DNA of 64,000 nucleotides from CAZWKX01 sp964614095 (GTDB lineage Bacteria; Actinomycetota; Acidimicrobiia; Spongiisociales; UBA11373): the NCBI GenBank assembly GCA_964614095.1, contig CAZTJO010000004.1:1-64000 (forward strand). Reading direction: 5' to 3'. The translations under genes were made by a program, and so were the position numbers. This document shows positions 17,703-24,937 of the stretch, piece by piece (position 1 is the first letter of the stretch; each line of letters opens with the position of its first letter). A model generated the notes under the pieces. It saw only the letters and a program-made list of their open reading frames with translations, was not told where the DNA came from and made no database searches.

Positions 17703-18302
17703 ATGCAACTGGCAGAAGCTGAGCGGACCCAAGTGGATCTGCTCACCATGGAGAACAACTCTGAGTCGGCGGCTTTGGTGGGACCTGGGAAGGTGCGCTT
17801 CATCTGGGCGGCACTGCGAATCGCCCTGGGGTGGGTCTTCCTCTGGGCCTTTTTAGACAAGCTGCTCGCCCTTGGCTTCGCCACCGGGCGCCTTGATGGC
17901 GGAAGCATCGACTTCTTCGCCGAAGGCGGCGCCGCTCTCAACGGCGGCAGCCCGGCGTCTGGCTTCCTGACGTTCGCCACCAGAGGACCGCTCGCCGGCT
18001 TCTACCAGGGCCTCGCCGGAACGGGATGGGTCGATTGGCTCTTCATGGCCGGTTTGCTCGGCATCGGGCTGGCCTTGACCTTCGGTGTGGGCCTTCGTAT
18101 CGCGGCCTTTGGCGGTTCGTTGCTAATGCTCTTCATGTGGTCGGCAAGCCTTTGGCCGGAGAACAACCCCGTCGTCGACGATCACATCATCTACGCCCTG
18201 GTGCTCGTGCTGCTGGCGGCGGTCCGGGCCGGCGACACCTGGGGCTTTGGACGAGCCTGGCGTTGCACCCGCTTGGTGCAGAGGTTCCCAGCTCTGCAAT
18301 AG
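17703..18302 (+). CDS. DoxX/DoxD-type membrane protein
   Basis: The 199-residue integral membrane protein has about four hydrophobic helices (near residues 35-55, 98-118, 123-150 and 160-180) and the N-terminal RIALGWVFLWAFLDKLLALGF typical of DoxX/TQO small-subunit proteins. Homologues take part in thiosulfate:quinone oxidoreduction or in membrane redox complexes with SodA and thioredoxin-like partners. It is preceded by GGAGAAAGGAA and an AT-rich leader, lies 72 bases after the Rrf2 gene, and is followed by a good terminator. A redox-responsive role under Rrf2 control is inferred from context. Confidence 0.8.
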   Translation: MQLAEAERTQVDLLTMENNSESAALVGPGKVRFIWAALRIALGWVFLWAFLDKLLALGFATGRLDGGSIDFFAEGGAALNGGSPASGFLTFATRGPLAGFYQGLAGTGWVDWLFMAGLLGIGLALTFGVGLRIAAFGGSLLMLFMWSASLWPENNPVVDDHIIYALVLVLLAAVRAGDTWGFGRAWRCTRLVQRFPALQ

Positions 18303-18325
18303 GGCCGGGGTAGGGGGGTGCTGGC

Positions 18326-18348
18326 GGAGGGGCCGAAACGGTCCCTCC
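18326..18348 (+). terminator. Intrinsic-type terminator after the doxX-like gene
   Basis: A 10-base stem (GGAGGGGCCG with CGGTCCCTCC, one G-U pair) with an AAA loop lies 24 bases after the stop and is followed by GGCGCGTTTGTG. The rest of 18303-18556 holds nothing else recognised. Confidence 0.6.
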
Positions 18349-18556
18349 GGCGCGTTTGTGCCCTGTCGGCCGGAGCTGCTCTTCGATGTGAGGTGGCGGG
18401 TGCCGACGAGCTTGCCGATCTCAGTCGTGTGAGGCACTTCGGTCCGGCGAATGGGTATGGGTGTGTCACTGCAGGGAGGGGACTGTGGTGCGGGTTACAC
18501 CGGCCGCGATTCCGGCGGCCGCCTGCCGTTGTCAATTGAGTGGACTGTCCCGTACG

Positions 18557-19990
18557 ATGTCCGCCGTGAGACCGAAGTTGCCGAAGATCATCCAGGGCGG
18601 GATGGGCGCCGGCGTCTCCAATTGGAGGCTGGCCAAGGCGGTATCCGCAGCGGGCCAACTGGGTGTTGTGGCCGGCACTGCTCTCGATTCCATCCTGAGC
18701 CGCAGGCTGCAGAAGGGTGATGTCGGCGGTCACATGCGGCGTGCTTTGAGGGCATTCCCGATCCCCGATGTGGCCGATCGAATCCTGAAGCGGTTCTTTG
18801 TGCCCGGCGGCAAGCCCAAGAAGGCCCGGTTCCTGCCCAACTGGAAGCCCACGGCGCACCTTTCGCGAAATCTGGAGGATCTGCTGGTGGCCTCGAGTTT
18901 TGTTGAGGTTCACCTCGCCAAGGAGAGTCACGAGTACCCGGTGGGCATCAACTTCCTCGAGAAGATTCAGACACCGACGCTGCCGGCTCTCTATGGGGCC
19001 TTGCTGGCCGGTGTCGATTATGTGCTGATGGGAGCCGGCATCCCTCGAGCCATTCCGGGTGTGCTTGATGGGCTGGCCGAGGGTTCCGAGGTGGAGTTGC
19101 GGATCGATATCAAAGGGCGCGATGCGGACAGGGTCCTCCACTCCCGATTCGACCCGACCACCTACTGCGGCGGTGAGCTTCCTCCAGTGAAGCGACCGGC
19201 CTTTGTTGCCATCGTTTCGTCCCACGTGCTCGCGGCAGTGCTGGCCCGGAGCAGTGGCTCCCGGGTCGACGGGTTTGTGGTGGAAGGCCCCACGGCAGGT
19301 GGCCACAACGCGCCGCCGCGGGGCAAGGCACCTGTTGGTCCCGATGGGCAGCCGAGCTACGGCGAAAAGGACGAGCCCGACATCGAGGCCATTCGTGAAT
19401 TGGGACTGCCTTTCTGGCTGGCCGGCTCATACGCCGAGCCGGAGCGTGTTGCCGACGCGTTGGAACAAGGCGCTGCCGGGGTCCAGGTGGGCACGGCCTT
19501 CGCCTATTGCGAGGAGTCTGGCCTGGACGAGAAGGTGAAACGGCGGGTGCTGAAGCTGAGCCGGCGGGGTCGAGTCCGGACGTTCACCGACCCGGTGGCG
19601 TCACCGACGGGTTTCCCCTTCAAGGTCGTGCAACTCAGGAACACCCTGTCTGAGGCTCTGGCCTACACCAAGCGGCCGCGGACCTGCGACCTCGGGTATC
19701 TGCGGAGCGCCTTCTGCCGTGCCAACGGCTTGATCGGCTGGCGCTGCCCTGCGGAGCCGGTCGAGGACTACGTGGCGAAGGGTGGATCGAAAGAGGACAC
19801 AATTGGCCGCAAGTGCCTATGTAATGCCCTGACCGCCAACATTGGTCTTGCTCAGATTCGGGGCGGCAAGCGGGAGAAGCCACTGGTGACTTCTGGAGAC
19901 GATGTGGCCCGTATCGCGCGGTTTCTCGCGCCCGGGAAGCACAGCTACAAGGCGATCGACGTCATCCGCTATCTGCTGCCCGCCGGGTAG
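18557..19990 (+). CDS. Nitronate monooxygenase (2-nitropropane dioxygenase) family flavoprotein
   Basis: The 477-residue protein is an FMN-dependent TIM barrel. KLPKIIQGGMGAGVSNWRLA at the N-terminus is the family's FMN-entry motif. FVVEGPTAGGHNAP carries the catalytic His region of class I nitronate monooxygenases, and AGVQVGTAFAYCEESG the phosphate-binding end. It is longer than usual (about 320-380), with an inserted region and a Cys-rich C-terminal part (residues near 370-430) that includes GRKCLCNAL. Long homologues occur in polyketide/fatty-acid and nitroalkane contexts, so the substrate is open. No strong ribosome site is seen; a GTG three codons on is an alternative start. Confidence 0.8.
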   Translation: MSAVRPKLPKIIQGGMGAGVSNWRLAKAVSAAGQLGVVAGTALDSILSRRLQKGDVGGHMRRALRAFPIPDVADRILKRFFVPGGKPKKARFLPNWKPTAHLSRNLEDLLVASSFVEVHLAKESHEYPVGINFLEKIQTPTLPALYGALLAGVDYVLMGAGIPRAIPGVLDGLAEGSEVELRIDIKGRDADRVLHSRFDPTTYCGGELPPVKRPAFVAIVSSHVLAAVLARSSGSRVDGFVVEGPTAGGHNAPPRGKAPVGPDGQPSYGEKDEPDIEAIRELGLPFWLAGSYAEPERVADALEQGAAGVQVGTAFAYCEESGLDEKVKRRVLKLSRRGRVRTFTDPVASPTGFPFKVVQLRNTLSEALAYTKRPRTCDLGYLRSAFCRANGLIGWRCPAEPVEDYVAKGGSKEDTIGRKCLCNALTANIGLAQIRGGKREKPLVTSGDDVARIARFLAPGKHSYKAIDVIRYLLPAG

Positions 19991-20084
19991 TTGCCCGATC
20001 CCTGATCCGCTCTCCTCCCTGAGCCGAGGAGGGTGGCTCAACTCACTCCCACCAAGGAGCTGCCCCGAGATGCCCGCACCTGAT

Positions 20085-20235
20085 CCGTATGCCCCCTCCG
20101 TCCGCCTCGCTTTGCTCAGCGTCCACCTTCCCCGAAGGCGCCGGGTTGAGCGAGTGGGTCGACACCTTAGGGGAAGGATTGTGAAGGGATTGCCCTCATG
20201 ACATCACTCTCCCCTGGGCAGCTGTCGACTAGGTA
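20085..20235. repeat. Dispersed intergenic composite repeat, copy 1
   Basis: This stretch contains CCCTCCGTCCGCCTCGCT with its GCGTCCACC continuation, followed by a CTCTCCCCTGGGCAGC segment. The same two-part arrangement recurs at 35917-36026. It occupies most of the 270-base interval 19991-20260, where no gene is seen. Confidence 0.5.
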
Positions 20236-20260
20236 CACCCCTCAGGGAACGTCGCCATGG

Positions 20261-20509
20261 CTACTTGGGCCGACGGACGTAAGCGGCGGGATCCTGGCGT
20301 TGTTTGCGGATCTTGTCGACAAGTTCCGTGTTCTGAAGAAACCGTGCCTCGATCTCGGTCATCACAACTGCAGGTCGAAAGATGATCGTGCCGTCTGTCT
20401 CAGCTGTAGCCAGGTACCGGTTGTGGCGCGCTTGCCCAATCTTCCCCAAGCTGACGCGCCGTCTCTGGTCAACCTCGACCAAGACAGGCTCTACTTGGCC
20501 AGTGGTCAT
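20261..20509 (-). CDS. AbrB/SpoVT-like DNA-binding protein, candidate antitoxin
   Basis: The 82-residue protein starts MTTGQVEPVLVEVDQRRRVS and continues LGKIGQARHNRYLATAE, DGTIIFRPA and a short C-terminal helix. The VDQRRRVSLGKI and DGTIIFRP strands are the swapped-hairpin pattern of AbrB/MazE-type DNA-binding domains. GAGAGG lies nine bases before the ATG, and a promoter TTGTGG-17-TAGAGT (minus strand, 20536-20564) can be read upstream. It diverges from a RelE-like gene across 88 bases with a shared palindrome, so it may be the antitoxin and autoregulator of a divergent pair. The family assignment rests on pattern only. Confidence 0.65.
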   Translation of the reverse strand: MTTGQVEPVLVEVDQRRRVSLGKIGQARHNRYLATAETDGTIIFRPAVVMTEIEARFLQNTELVDKIRKQRQDPAAYVRRPK

Positions 20510-20535
20510 TGGGTTTTCCTCTCTCCTCCTGACAC

Positions 20536-20592
20536 ACTCTACCCACAAGTAGCTGATACCACAATCGGGCACAGGGGCACTGTGGTAATATC
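20536..20592. promoter_or_regulatory. Divergent promoters overlapped by a TACCACA/TGTGGTA palindrome
   Basis: The inverted repeat TACCACA (20557-20563) and TGTGGTA (20581-20587) is perfect over 7 bases with a 17-base spacer. Its left arm covers the -35 (TTGTGG, 20559-20564) of the minus-strand gene, whose -10 TAGAGT is at 20536-20541 after a 17-base spacer. Its right arm runs into the TAATAT -10 (20586-20591) of the plus-strand gene, only six bases from the ATG at 20598, which suggests a leaderless transcript. Confidence 0.6.
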
Positions 20593-20597
20593 GGCCC

Positions 20598-20882
20598 ATG
20601 GCCGAGGTCTTCTTTAGCCCTGAGATTGCGCTTGAGCAGTACAAGGCACTTCGACGCGATCCGCGGCGGGCGAGAGTCCTTCATGAGGTTGACAGAATTC
20701 TCGATGCCCTGGAGGACGATCCAGATCAAACGTGGCTGCGAAGCCACCGGTTTCAGGATCCGCCCCTCTGGTGCGTCAAGTTCGATGCCGACGGGGAGGC
20801 CTGGGTCATCCTGTGGTCGCACCAAGAGGGAAGCGTCGACCGAATCCTGGTGGATTACATCGGCTTCGCCAGCTTCGCGTAG
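20598..20882 (+). CDS. RelE/ParE-like small protein, candidate toxin
   Basis: The 94-residue protein has two N-terminal helices rich in Arg (EIALEQYKALRRDPRRARVL), a VDRILDALEDDP helix, and a C-terminal sheet with WCVKFDADGEAWVILWSHQ and DRILVDYIGF. A helical front followed by a three-strand sheet is the layout of RelE/ParE toxins, but catalytic residues cannot be assigned. No ribosome site precedes the ATG and a TAATAT box ends six bases before it, consistent with leaderless translation. It faces an AbrB-like gene on the other strand. Confidence 0.6.
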   Translation: MAEVFFSPEIALEQYKALRRDPRRARVLHEVDRILDALEDDPDQTWLRSHRFQDPPLWCVKFDADGEAWVILWSHQEGSVDRILVDYIGFASFA

Positions 20883-21191
20883 CCGCAGAGCAGGCAGGCG
20901 AGTGAGGCCTACGTTCCCTCACAGCCTCGGGAGTGATTCCGATTCCCCAAGCAAGCGCGCGCAGACGTCTTCTGGCAAAGACGGGTGAGATCGCCCTCCC
21001 CTGGGCCAGCGTGCGAGAATGTCACCTGAGCCATCGGAGTCGTGTCAGATCGTTCGGGCACGCGGAGGCAAAGATCGGGTGTCGGGGCAAGCCCAACAAT
21101 GTCACCGGCTCGTGGCCGTTCACCTCTGGCAGACCTGAGCACCGCCCGTGCTGGATCGGTACCATTGTTCGTCGGAATTTCCTTCCGAGCA
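20883..21191. other. 309-base intergenic region with one repeat copy
   Basis: No convincing gene is present. It contains a copy of the CCCTGGGCCAGCG dispersed repeat at 20985-21030 (CCTCCCCTGGGCCAGCGTGC followed by ATGTCACC). The following surface-protein gene could start further upstream in frame, but the extra residues look non-coding. Confidence 0.5.
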
Positions 21192-22055
21192 ATGGGGGCC
21201 GAAAGCGTGCGTTCGATACGATCCGCGGCAGGCGCGACTATCCGGGGCTTGGTTCTGCTTGTCGTCCTGCTCACAGCCGTCGCCCTCGTCCAGCCGGCCC
21301 TAGCCCAGACGGACCGCGCAACCACCACGACGACCGCGATCGTGAGGTCGACCAAGACCACGCGACCGACACCCACGACGACGACAATGCTTGTTTCCAG
21401 GACCACCACGTCGGTGTCGCCACCCACCACGTCGGCGCCGCCACCCACCACGTCGGCGCCGCCGTCGCCGACGATGCCTCCGACCACCAGCGCGCCGCCT
21501 GGGTCCTTCGACACCGTGCCGGACACGGCCCTGGTGCCGGTCTGTCAGATCGTCGTGTGGTGGGGAGGCGGGACGCTGCATCCCGACGTGGATCCTGCGT
21601 ATCAGAACCCATCGGTCGACGCCGGGCACCTCAACATCTTTGGGAGCGGTTTCCAGCCCGGGGAGCAGGTCAACCTCCTGATCGACGGCTCCCACCCCGG
21701 TGTCGTGGGTGACGGGCCACCGATTGCGGACGGGAGCGGCAACTTCCTCGCCAACGGGCCGAACACCGGCGGGATGATGACCTTCATCGAGACGCTTCCC
21801 CCGCCCTTTGTGGTCACGGCGGTGGGACAGCAGTGTTCGGCCAGCGCACCCTTTGACGCCGTCGTTGCCAACCCCCCAGTCGTCCCGGAGCTGATAGAGG
21901 ACACCCCGATTCCCGATTCCGGAGGCAATTCGATGATGCTGATCATCGTGGTCGGCGGCATCCTCGGCGGAGCGTTGCTGGCGGGCTTCCTCTACTGGTG
22001 GTGGAGGGCCGGCCGGCAGGGCGGCGGGCCCTCCGGGTCACCCTCCGCTGGCTAG
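21192..22055 (+). CDS. Secreted surface protein: Thr/Pro linker, IPT-like domain, C-terminal membrane anchor
   Basis: The 287-residue protein has a signal peptide (IRGLVLLVVLLTAVALVQPALA), then a Thr/Pro-rich linker of about 70 residues. A beta domain follows with HLNIFGSGFQPGEQVNLLID, like the GSGFxPGE turn of IPT/TIG folds. It ends with a single membrane helix (MMLIIVVGGILGGALLAGF) and a basic tail. The same plan and the same GSGFxPGE motif occur in the protein at 55205-56101, so the two look like paralogues exposed on the cell surface. The start at 21192 is chosen because the signal peptide follows directly. Confidence 0.65.
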   Translation: MGAESVRSIRSAAGATIRGLVLLVVLLTAVALVQPALAQTDRATTTTTAIVRSTKTTRPTPTTTTMLVSRTTTSVSPPTTSAPPPTTSAPPSPTMPPTTSAPPGSFDTVPDTALVPVCQIVVWWGGGTLHPDVDPAYQNPSVDAGHLNIFGSGFQPGEQVNLLIDGSHPGVVGDGPPIADGSGNFLANGPNTGGMMTFIETLPPPFVVTAVGQQCSASAPFDAVVANPPVVPELIEDTPIPDSGGNSMMLIIVVGGILGGALLAGFLYWWWRAGRQGGGPSGSPSAG

Positions 22056-22363
22056 ACGCCCCGAGCCAACGTACCCGCATGAGGGGGGTGGCCATACCGC
22101 AGGGTGTGTACTCAAGTCGCGCCAACCGAGCGAGCAGTGAATGCCCCATTCCTCCACCCGGAAGCGGATAGGGCCGGTGGGTTGTTCCGTCACCTGGCTG
22201 GAGATGGCGACTCCGCTATGGGGGTTGAGCGCCTGCCCAGAGCAGTCAGGTGAGATGACACTCGCCTGCGCTGCGGATGGAAAAACGCATATGAGGGTCT
22301 GCCAGACCGACAGCCGAACTGAGGTGTCACTGCCCCCAGATCAGCCATCCTTGAGGGGGGACC
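22056..22363. other. 308-base intergenic region without a recognised gene
   Basis: Nothing coding is supported. AGGTGAGATGACACTCGCCTG (around 22248-22268) weakly resembles the GATGACGCTCCCCCAGG arm of the dispersed repeat seen at 35994, and may be a decayed copy. Confidence 0.35.
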
Positions 22364-22567
22364 ATGAGACGATTGGTCATCCCGCTGATGCCGGCGCCCG
22401 TGCTGGTCGCTGCCTGCGGCGACGGTGCCGACAGCAAAGCGGCGTCCTCGACCACCAACCAGCACAATCGCGAACGCATGAATGACGACAGTGGGCGCGC
22501 CGGTCAGCACCGGGGGCGGGTATCCGCAGGTCCTGACGGTGCCTTGTGCCCTCCACGACCGAAGTGA
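22364..22567 (+). CDS. Short lipoprotein-like ORF, possibly a remnant
   Basis: The 67-residue ORF follows a strong GAGGGGGG ribosome site. It begins with a lipoprotein-type signal (RRLVIPLMPAPVLVAACGD; lipobox VAAC at about residue 18) and a Ser/Thr/Asn linker. After about residue 35 the composition turns Arg/Gly-rich and looks out of frame. It may be a very small lipoprotein, or the start of a longer one truncated by a frameshift near 22480. No family is recognised. Confidence 0.4.
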   Translation: MRRLVIPLMPAPVLVAACGDGADSKAASSTTNQHNRERMNDDSGRAGQHRGRVSAGPDGALCPPRPK

Positions 22568-22691
22568 GAGCTTCGTTCCGAAGAACTCCGCCGTAGCCGC
22601 CAGCGAAACGCCCGGCCGGTTGCGTCCACCCTGGGATGACGAGCATCATTCGAGACACTTGGCAATCCGACATGGCTCTCGGAGGTGACCC

Positions 22692-23120
22692 ATGAATGAG
22701 AAGACCCAGAAGCAGATGTCGATACTCATCGACGCGATTCAGCCTCACTGCAACGAAAAAGTGATTGCCGCAATAACGTGCAGCCACGCCGGCTCGATGA
22801 GCTCGGTGCTGTTCTCCAAGCTGGCCGGCGGCGGCGGCATGGCACGGAGCTCCGATCTCCCCAACCCGGTGTTCATCGCGGTGGGGACCGAAACCGTCCG
22901 AGCGTTCGACTACAGACCTCGCGGGTTCCGGTTCAAAATCAAGCGAGAGGCGGCATGCTGGGCCCGAGCCGACGTTGCCGTTGCCGTCGAGAAGACCAAC
23001 CGTATGGCCTATTTCACCATCACGACCAATTCCGGGGACAGCTACCCGCTGGAGGTGACCACGGTAATGGGCGGCGAGAGCCTGGTCGATATGTTCCTGG
23101 AGGCTTTGCGCGGCTCTTGA
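22692..23120 (+). CDS. Conserved-looking cytoplasmic protein of unknown function
   Basis: The 142-residue product has an excellent ribosome site (GGAGGTGACCC before the ATG), no signal peptide and no membrane helix. It starts with a helix (QKQMSILIDAIQPH) followed by a mixed strand region (VFIAVGTETVRAFDYRPRGF, MAYFTITTNSGDSYPLEVTT) that could form a PH/GRAM-like sheet. It ends with a helix (GESLVDMFLEALRGS). I do not recognise the family. It stands alone in a repeat-rich accessory region. Confidence 0.7.
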   Translation: MNEKTQKQMSILIDAIQPHCNEKVIAAITCSHAGSMSSVLFSKLAGGGGMARSSDLPNPVFIAVGTETVRAFDYRPRGFRFKIKREAACWARADVAVAVEKTNRMAYFTITTNSGDSYPLEVTTVMGGESLVDMFLEALRGS

Positions 23121-23333
23121 AAAGCGGTACACGGGACGGCCCCCGGTCCCAGCTCGACATCCCCCCAACCACCCGGCGCCGTAGCCGCTGGCTCCCGTCC
23201 CACCTGCCATTAGCACCGAAGCGCCTTGCTGATGATTCCTGCCTCGCGTCTTCACACACATCCAACAGGCACCGCGGGATGTGCCCCCTCTGAGTAGCCA
23301 CCAATACACCTCTCCCCACTCCTACCCCCATCC

Positions 23334-23371
23334 GATGAGGCCACCCTCGCCTGGGCCAGTGCTACCTCATC
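23334..23371. repeat. Dispersed hairpin repeat, copy 3
   Basis: The arms GATGAGG and CCTCATC enclose ...CCTGGGCCAGTGCTA. The same core is found at 20985, 35784 and 35994. It lies in the 291-base gap 23121-23411, between the converging hypothetical gene and the RdhA-like gene, which otherwise holds nothing recognised. Confidence 0.55.
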
Positions 23372-23411
23372 AGAGGCGCGCCAGGACCCTGCGCGCCCAA
23401 CGTCGGCTTGA

Positions 23412-24791
23412 TCAGAAGCGCCCCTTGTTGCGATAGGCGGTGGTCAGAATTCCTCTGGCGGCGATTGGGCGGGGTTTGCGGCCGTAGAACAGATTGTCGA
23501 GCCAGAGGGCGGCTCGGCGGGCCGCTCCCGAGCGCCTAAGGGCCCAGCGCACCAGATTGTGGGCTCGGCTGTCGGGATGGGAGTACGGGCAGACGGTCAT
23601 GCAGCAGCCGCAGTCGGTGCCGGCCAAGTTCCAGTAGCGAAAGCAGGTGTCGGGGTCGATAGCCCAGCGCAAGCCGCCGTCGATGGGCTTCCGGCCTCCA
23701 GTTGAGATTGACGCGCTCGGGCAGTTCTCCGCGCACTTCCTGCACACCAAGCAGAAGTCGATCACGGTTGGGTCGTCGCCGGGGGGATCTTGGACAAGCG
23801 GGAGACTGGTGGTCACCACGCCGATGCGGACCCGGGGCCCGTGGCGTGGAGTCATGAGGATCCCCATGCGGCCGATCTCCCCCAGGCCGGCGTCAAGCGC
23901 CACCAGCGGAGCGATAACCCGGTAGTTGCCATCGATATGAGCGCGGGCGCTGTGGCCGGCGTCTCGGATGGCAGAGGCCAGCTTGACCGCGATCTTGCCC
24001 GCTTGTACGTAGCGCCGGGCCGACTCCGCCACCACCGGCGCCGCCGGAGCAGATCGCATCACGGCGTGATCCATCTCGACGGTGAATGCGATTGCCCAGC
24101 GGTGTTCGATGGCAATCGTTTCTCCATACTTGCCGGTGCCGCGGCCGACGTGCGTGTAGACGTGGTAGTCCTGAACTTCGGTTGTCCCGACCGCGAGCGC
24201 GCTGTGGTCCAGGGCCACCCTCTTGACGAACCCGATTGCCTCTTGAGGTGACATTTCGATTTGTGAAGAGGCAACGGGGCCGTCCACCTCGTGGCGCATA
24301 GTCTCAATGACGGCGAATGAGGCTCTGGCAGAGGTGAAAGCGTCGGCGTCTGCATACCTGGATTGGGGAGACATCAGCCCGGGCAGGGCACGAGTTCGAT
24401 CGTCCGGTTCCTTGTTCTCCGGCCGTCGCTTGTAGTACTCCTTGTACTCCACGGTCCCCGGCCTGAGGCGAGAGCGGGCGAACGTGATGTCGCGCTCATC
24501 AACCCTTCGGTCCGGGCGTCCGTTTGGTGCCGCTGACACACCTACGGGCAGGAACCAGAGGACGACTGCAGCCAGAATCGCCGTCGCTGTTGCTGCGGCG
24601 GCTCCAACTCGGATCGGGAGGGGGAGCAGGGCTGCGGCCAGGAGCGGCGCAGGCGCGGCGATCGCCAGGACAAAGGAGATGAGAGCGGCGCGCCTCTCAT
24701 GTTCCTTGACCGATACCCAGCCGAACAGGGCAAAGGCGGCCAGGCATACCGTGGCGATCGCGAGAAGGAAGACCGAAAGCTCGGATTGCAT
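23412..24791 (-). CDS. Membrane-anchored reductive-dehalogenase-like iron-sulfur protein
   Basis: The 459-residue protein has three N-terminal membrane helices (about 5-27, 36-57, 62-83) instead of a Tat signal. A reductive-dehalogenase-like body follows: the DERDITFARSRLRPGTVEYK entry motif, YHVYTHVGRG, NYRVIAPLVALDAGLGEIGR and MGILMTPRHGPRVRIG are all hallmarks of the cobalamin-binding NAD(P)H-like fold shared with epoxyqueuosine reductases. Two [4Fe-4S] ligand sets follow: Cys347, 350, 353, 357 and a second group with Cys383, 394, 397, 401. No RdhB anchor or transporter is nearby. Organohalide reduction is possible but unproven; other cobalamin-dependent reductions are equally open. Confidence 0.75.
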   Translation of the reverse strand: MQSELSVFLLAIATVCLAAFALFGWVSVKEHERRAALISFVLAIAAPAPLLAAALLPLPIRVGAAAATATAILAAVVLWFLPVGVSAAPNGRPDRRVDERDITFARSRLRPGTVEYKEYYKRRPENKEPDDRTRALPGLMSPQSRYADADAFTSARASFAVIETMRHEVDGPVASSQIEMSPQEAIGFVKRVALDHSALAVGTTEVQDYHVYTHVGRGTGKYGETIAIEHRWAIAFTVEMDHAVMRSAPAAPVVAESARRYVQAGKIAVKLASAIRDAGHSARAHIDGNYRVIAPLVALDAGLGEIGRMGILMTPRHGPRVRIGVVTTSLPLVQDPPGDDPTVIDFCLVCRKCAENCPSASISTGGRKPIDGGLRWAIDPDTCFRYWNLAGTDCGCCMTVCPYSHPDSRAHNLVRWALRRSGAARRAALWLDNLFYGRKPRPIAARGILTTAYRNKGRF

Positions 24792-24937
24792 CAGCCGGGC
24801 AAGCTACCACGGGCACAGGATGCCACCTCCACCCACAGGGGGCTGCCGTATGCAGTGTGTGCCCACTGCGTTCTGCGTTCTGTTTCCCGACAGTCCTTGC
24901 CCGATACCCGGTACGGCGACAACACTGGCCGAAGGAG

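Noticed and set aside
22482..22688. 68-codon frame that could continue the short lipoprotein after a frameshift
   Set aside because: The residues look non-coding and no homologous domain is seen; noted only as a possible remnant.
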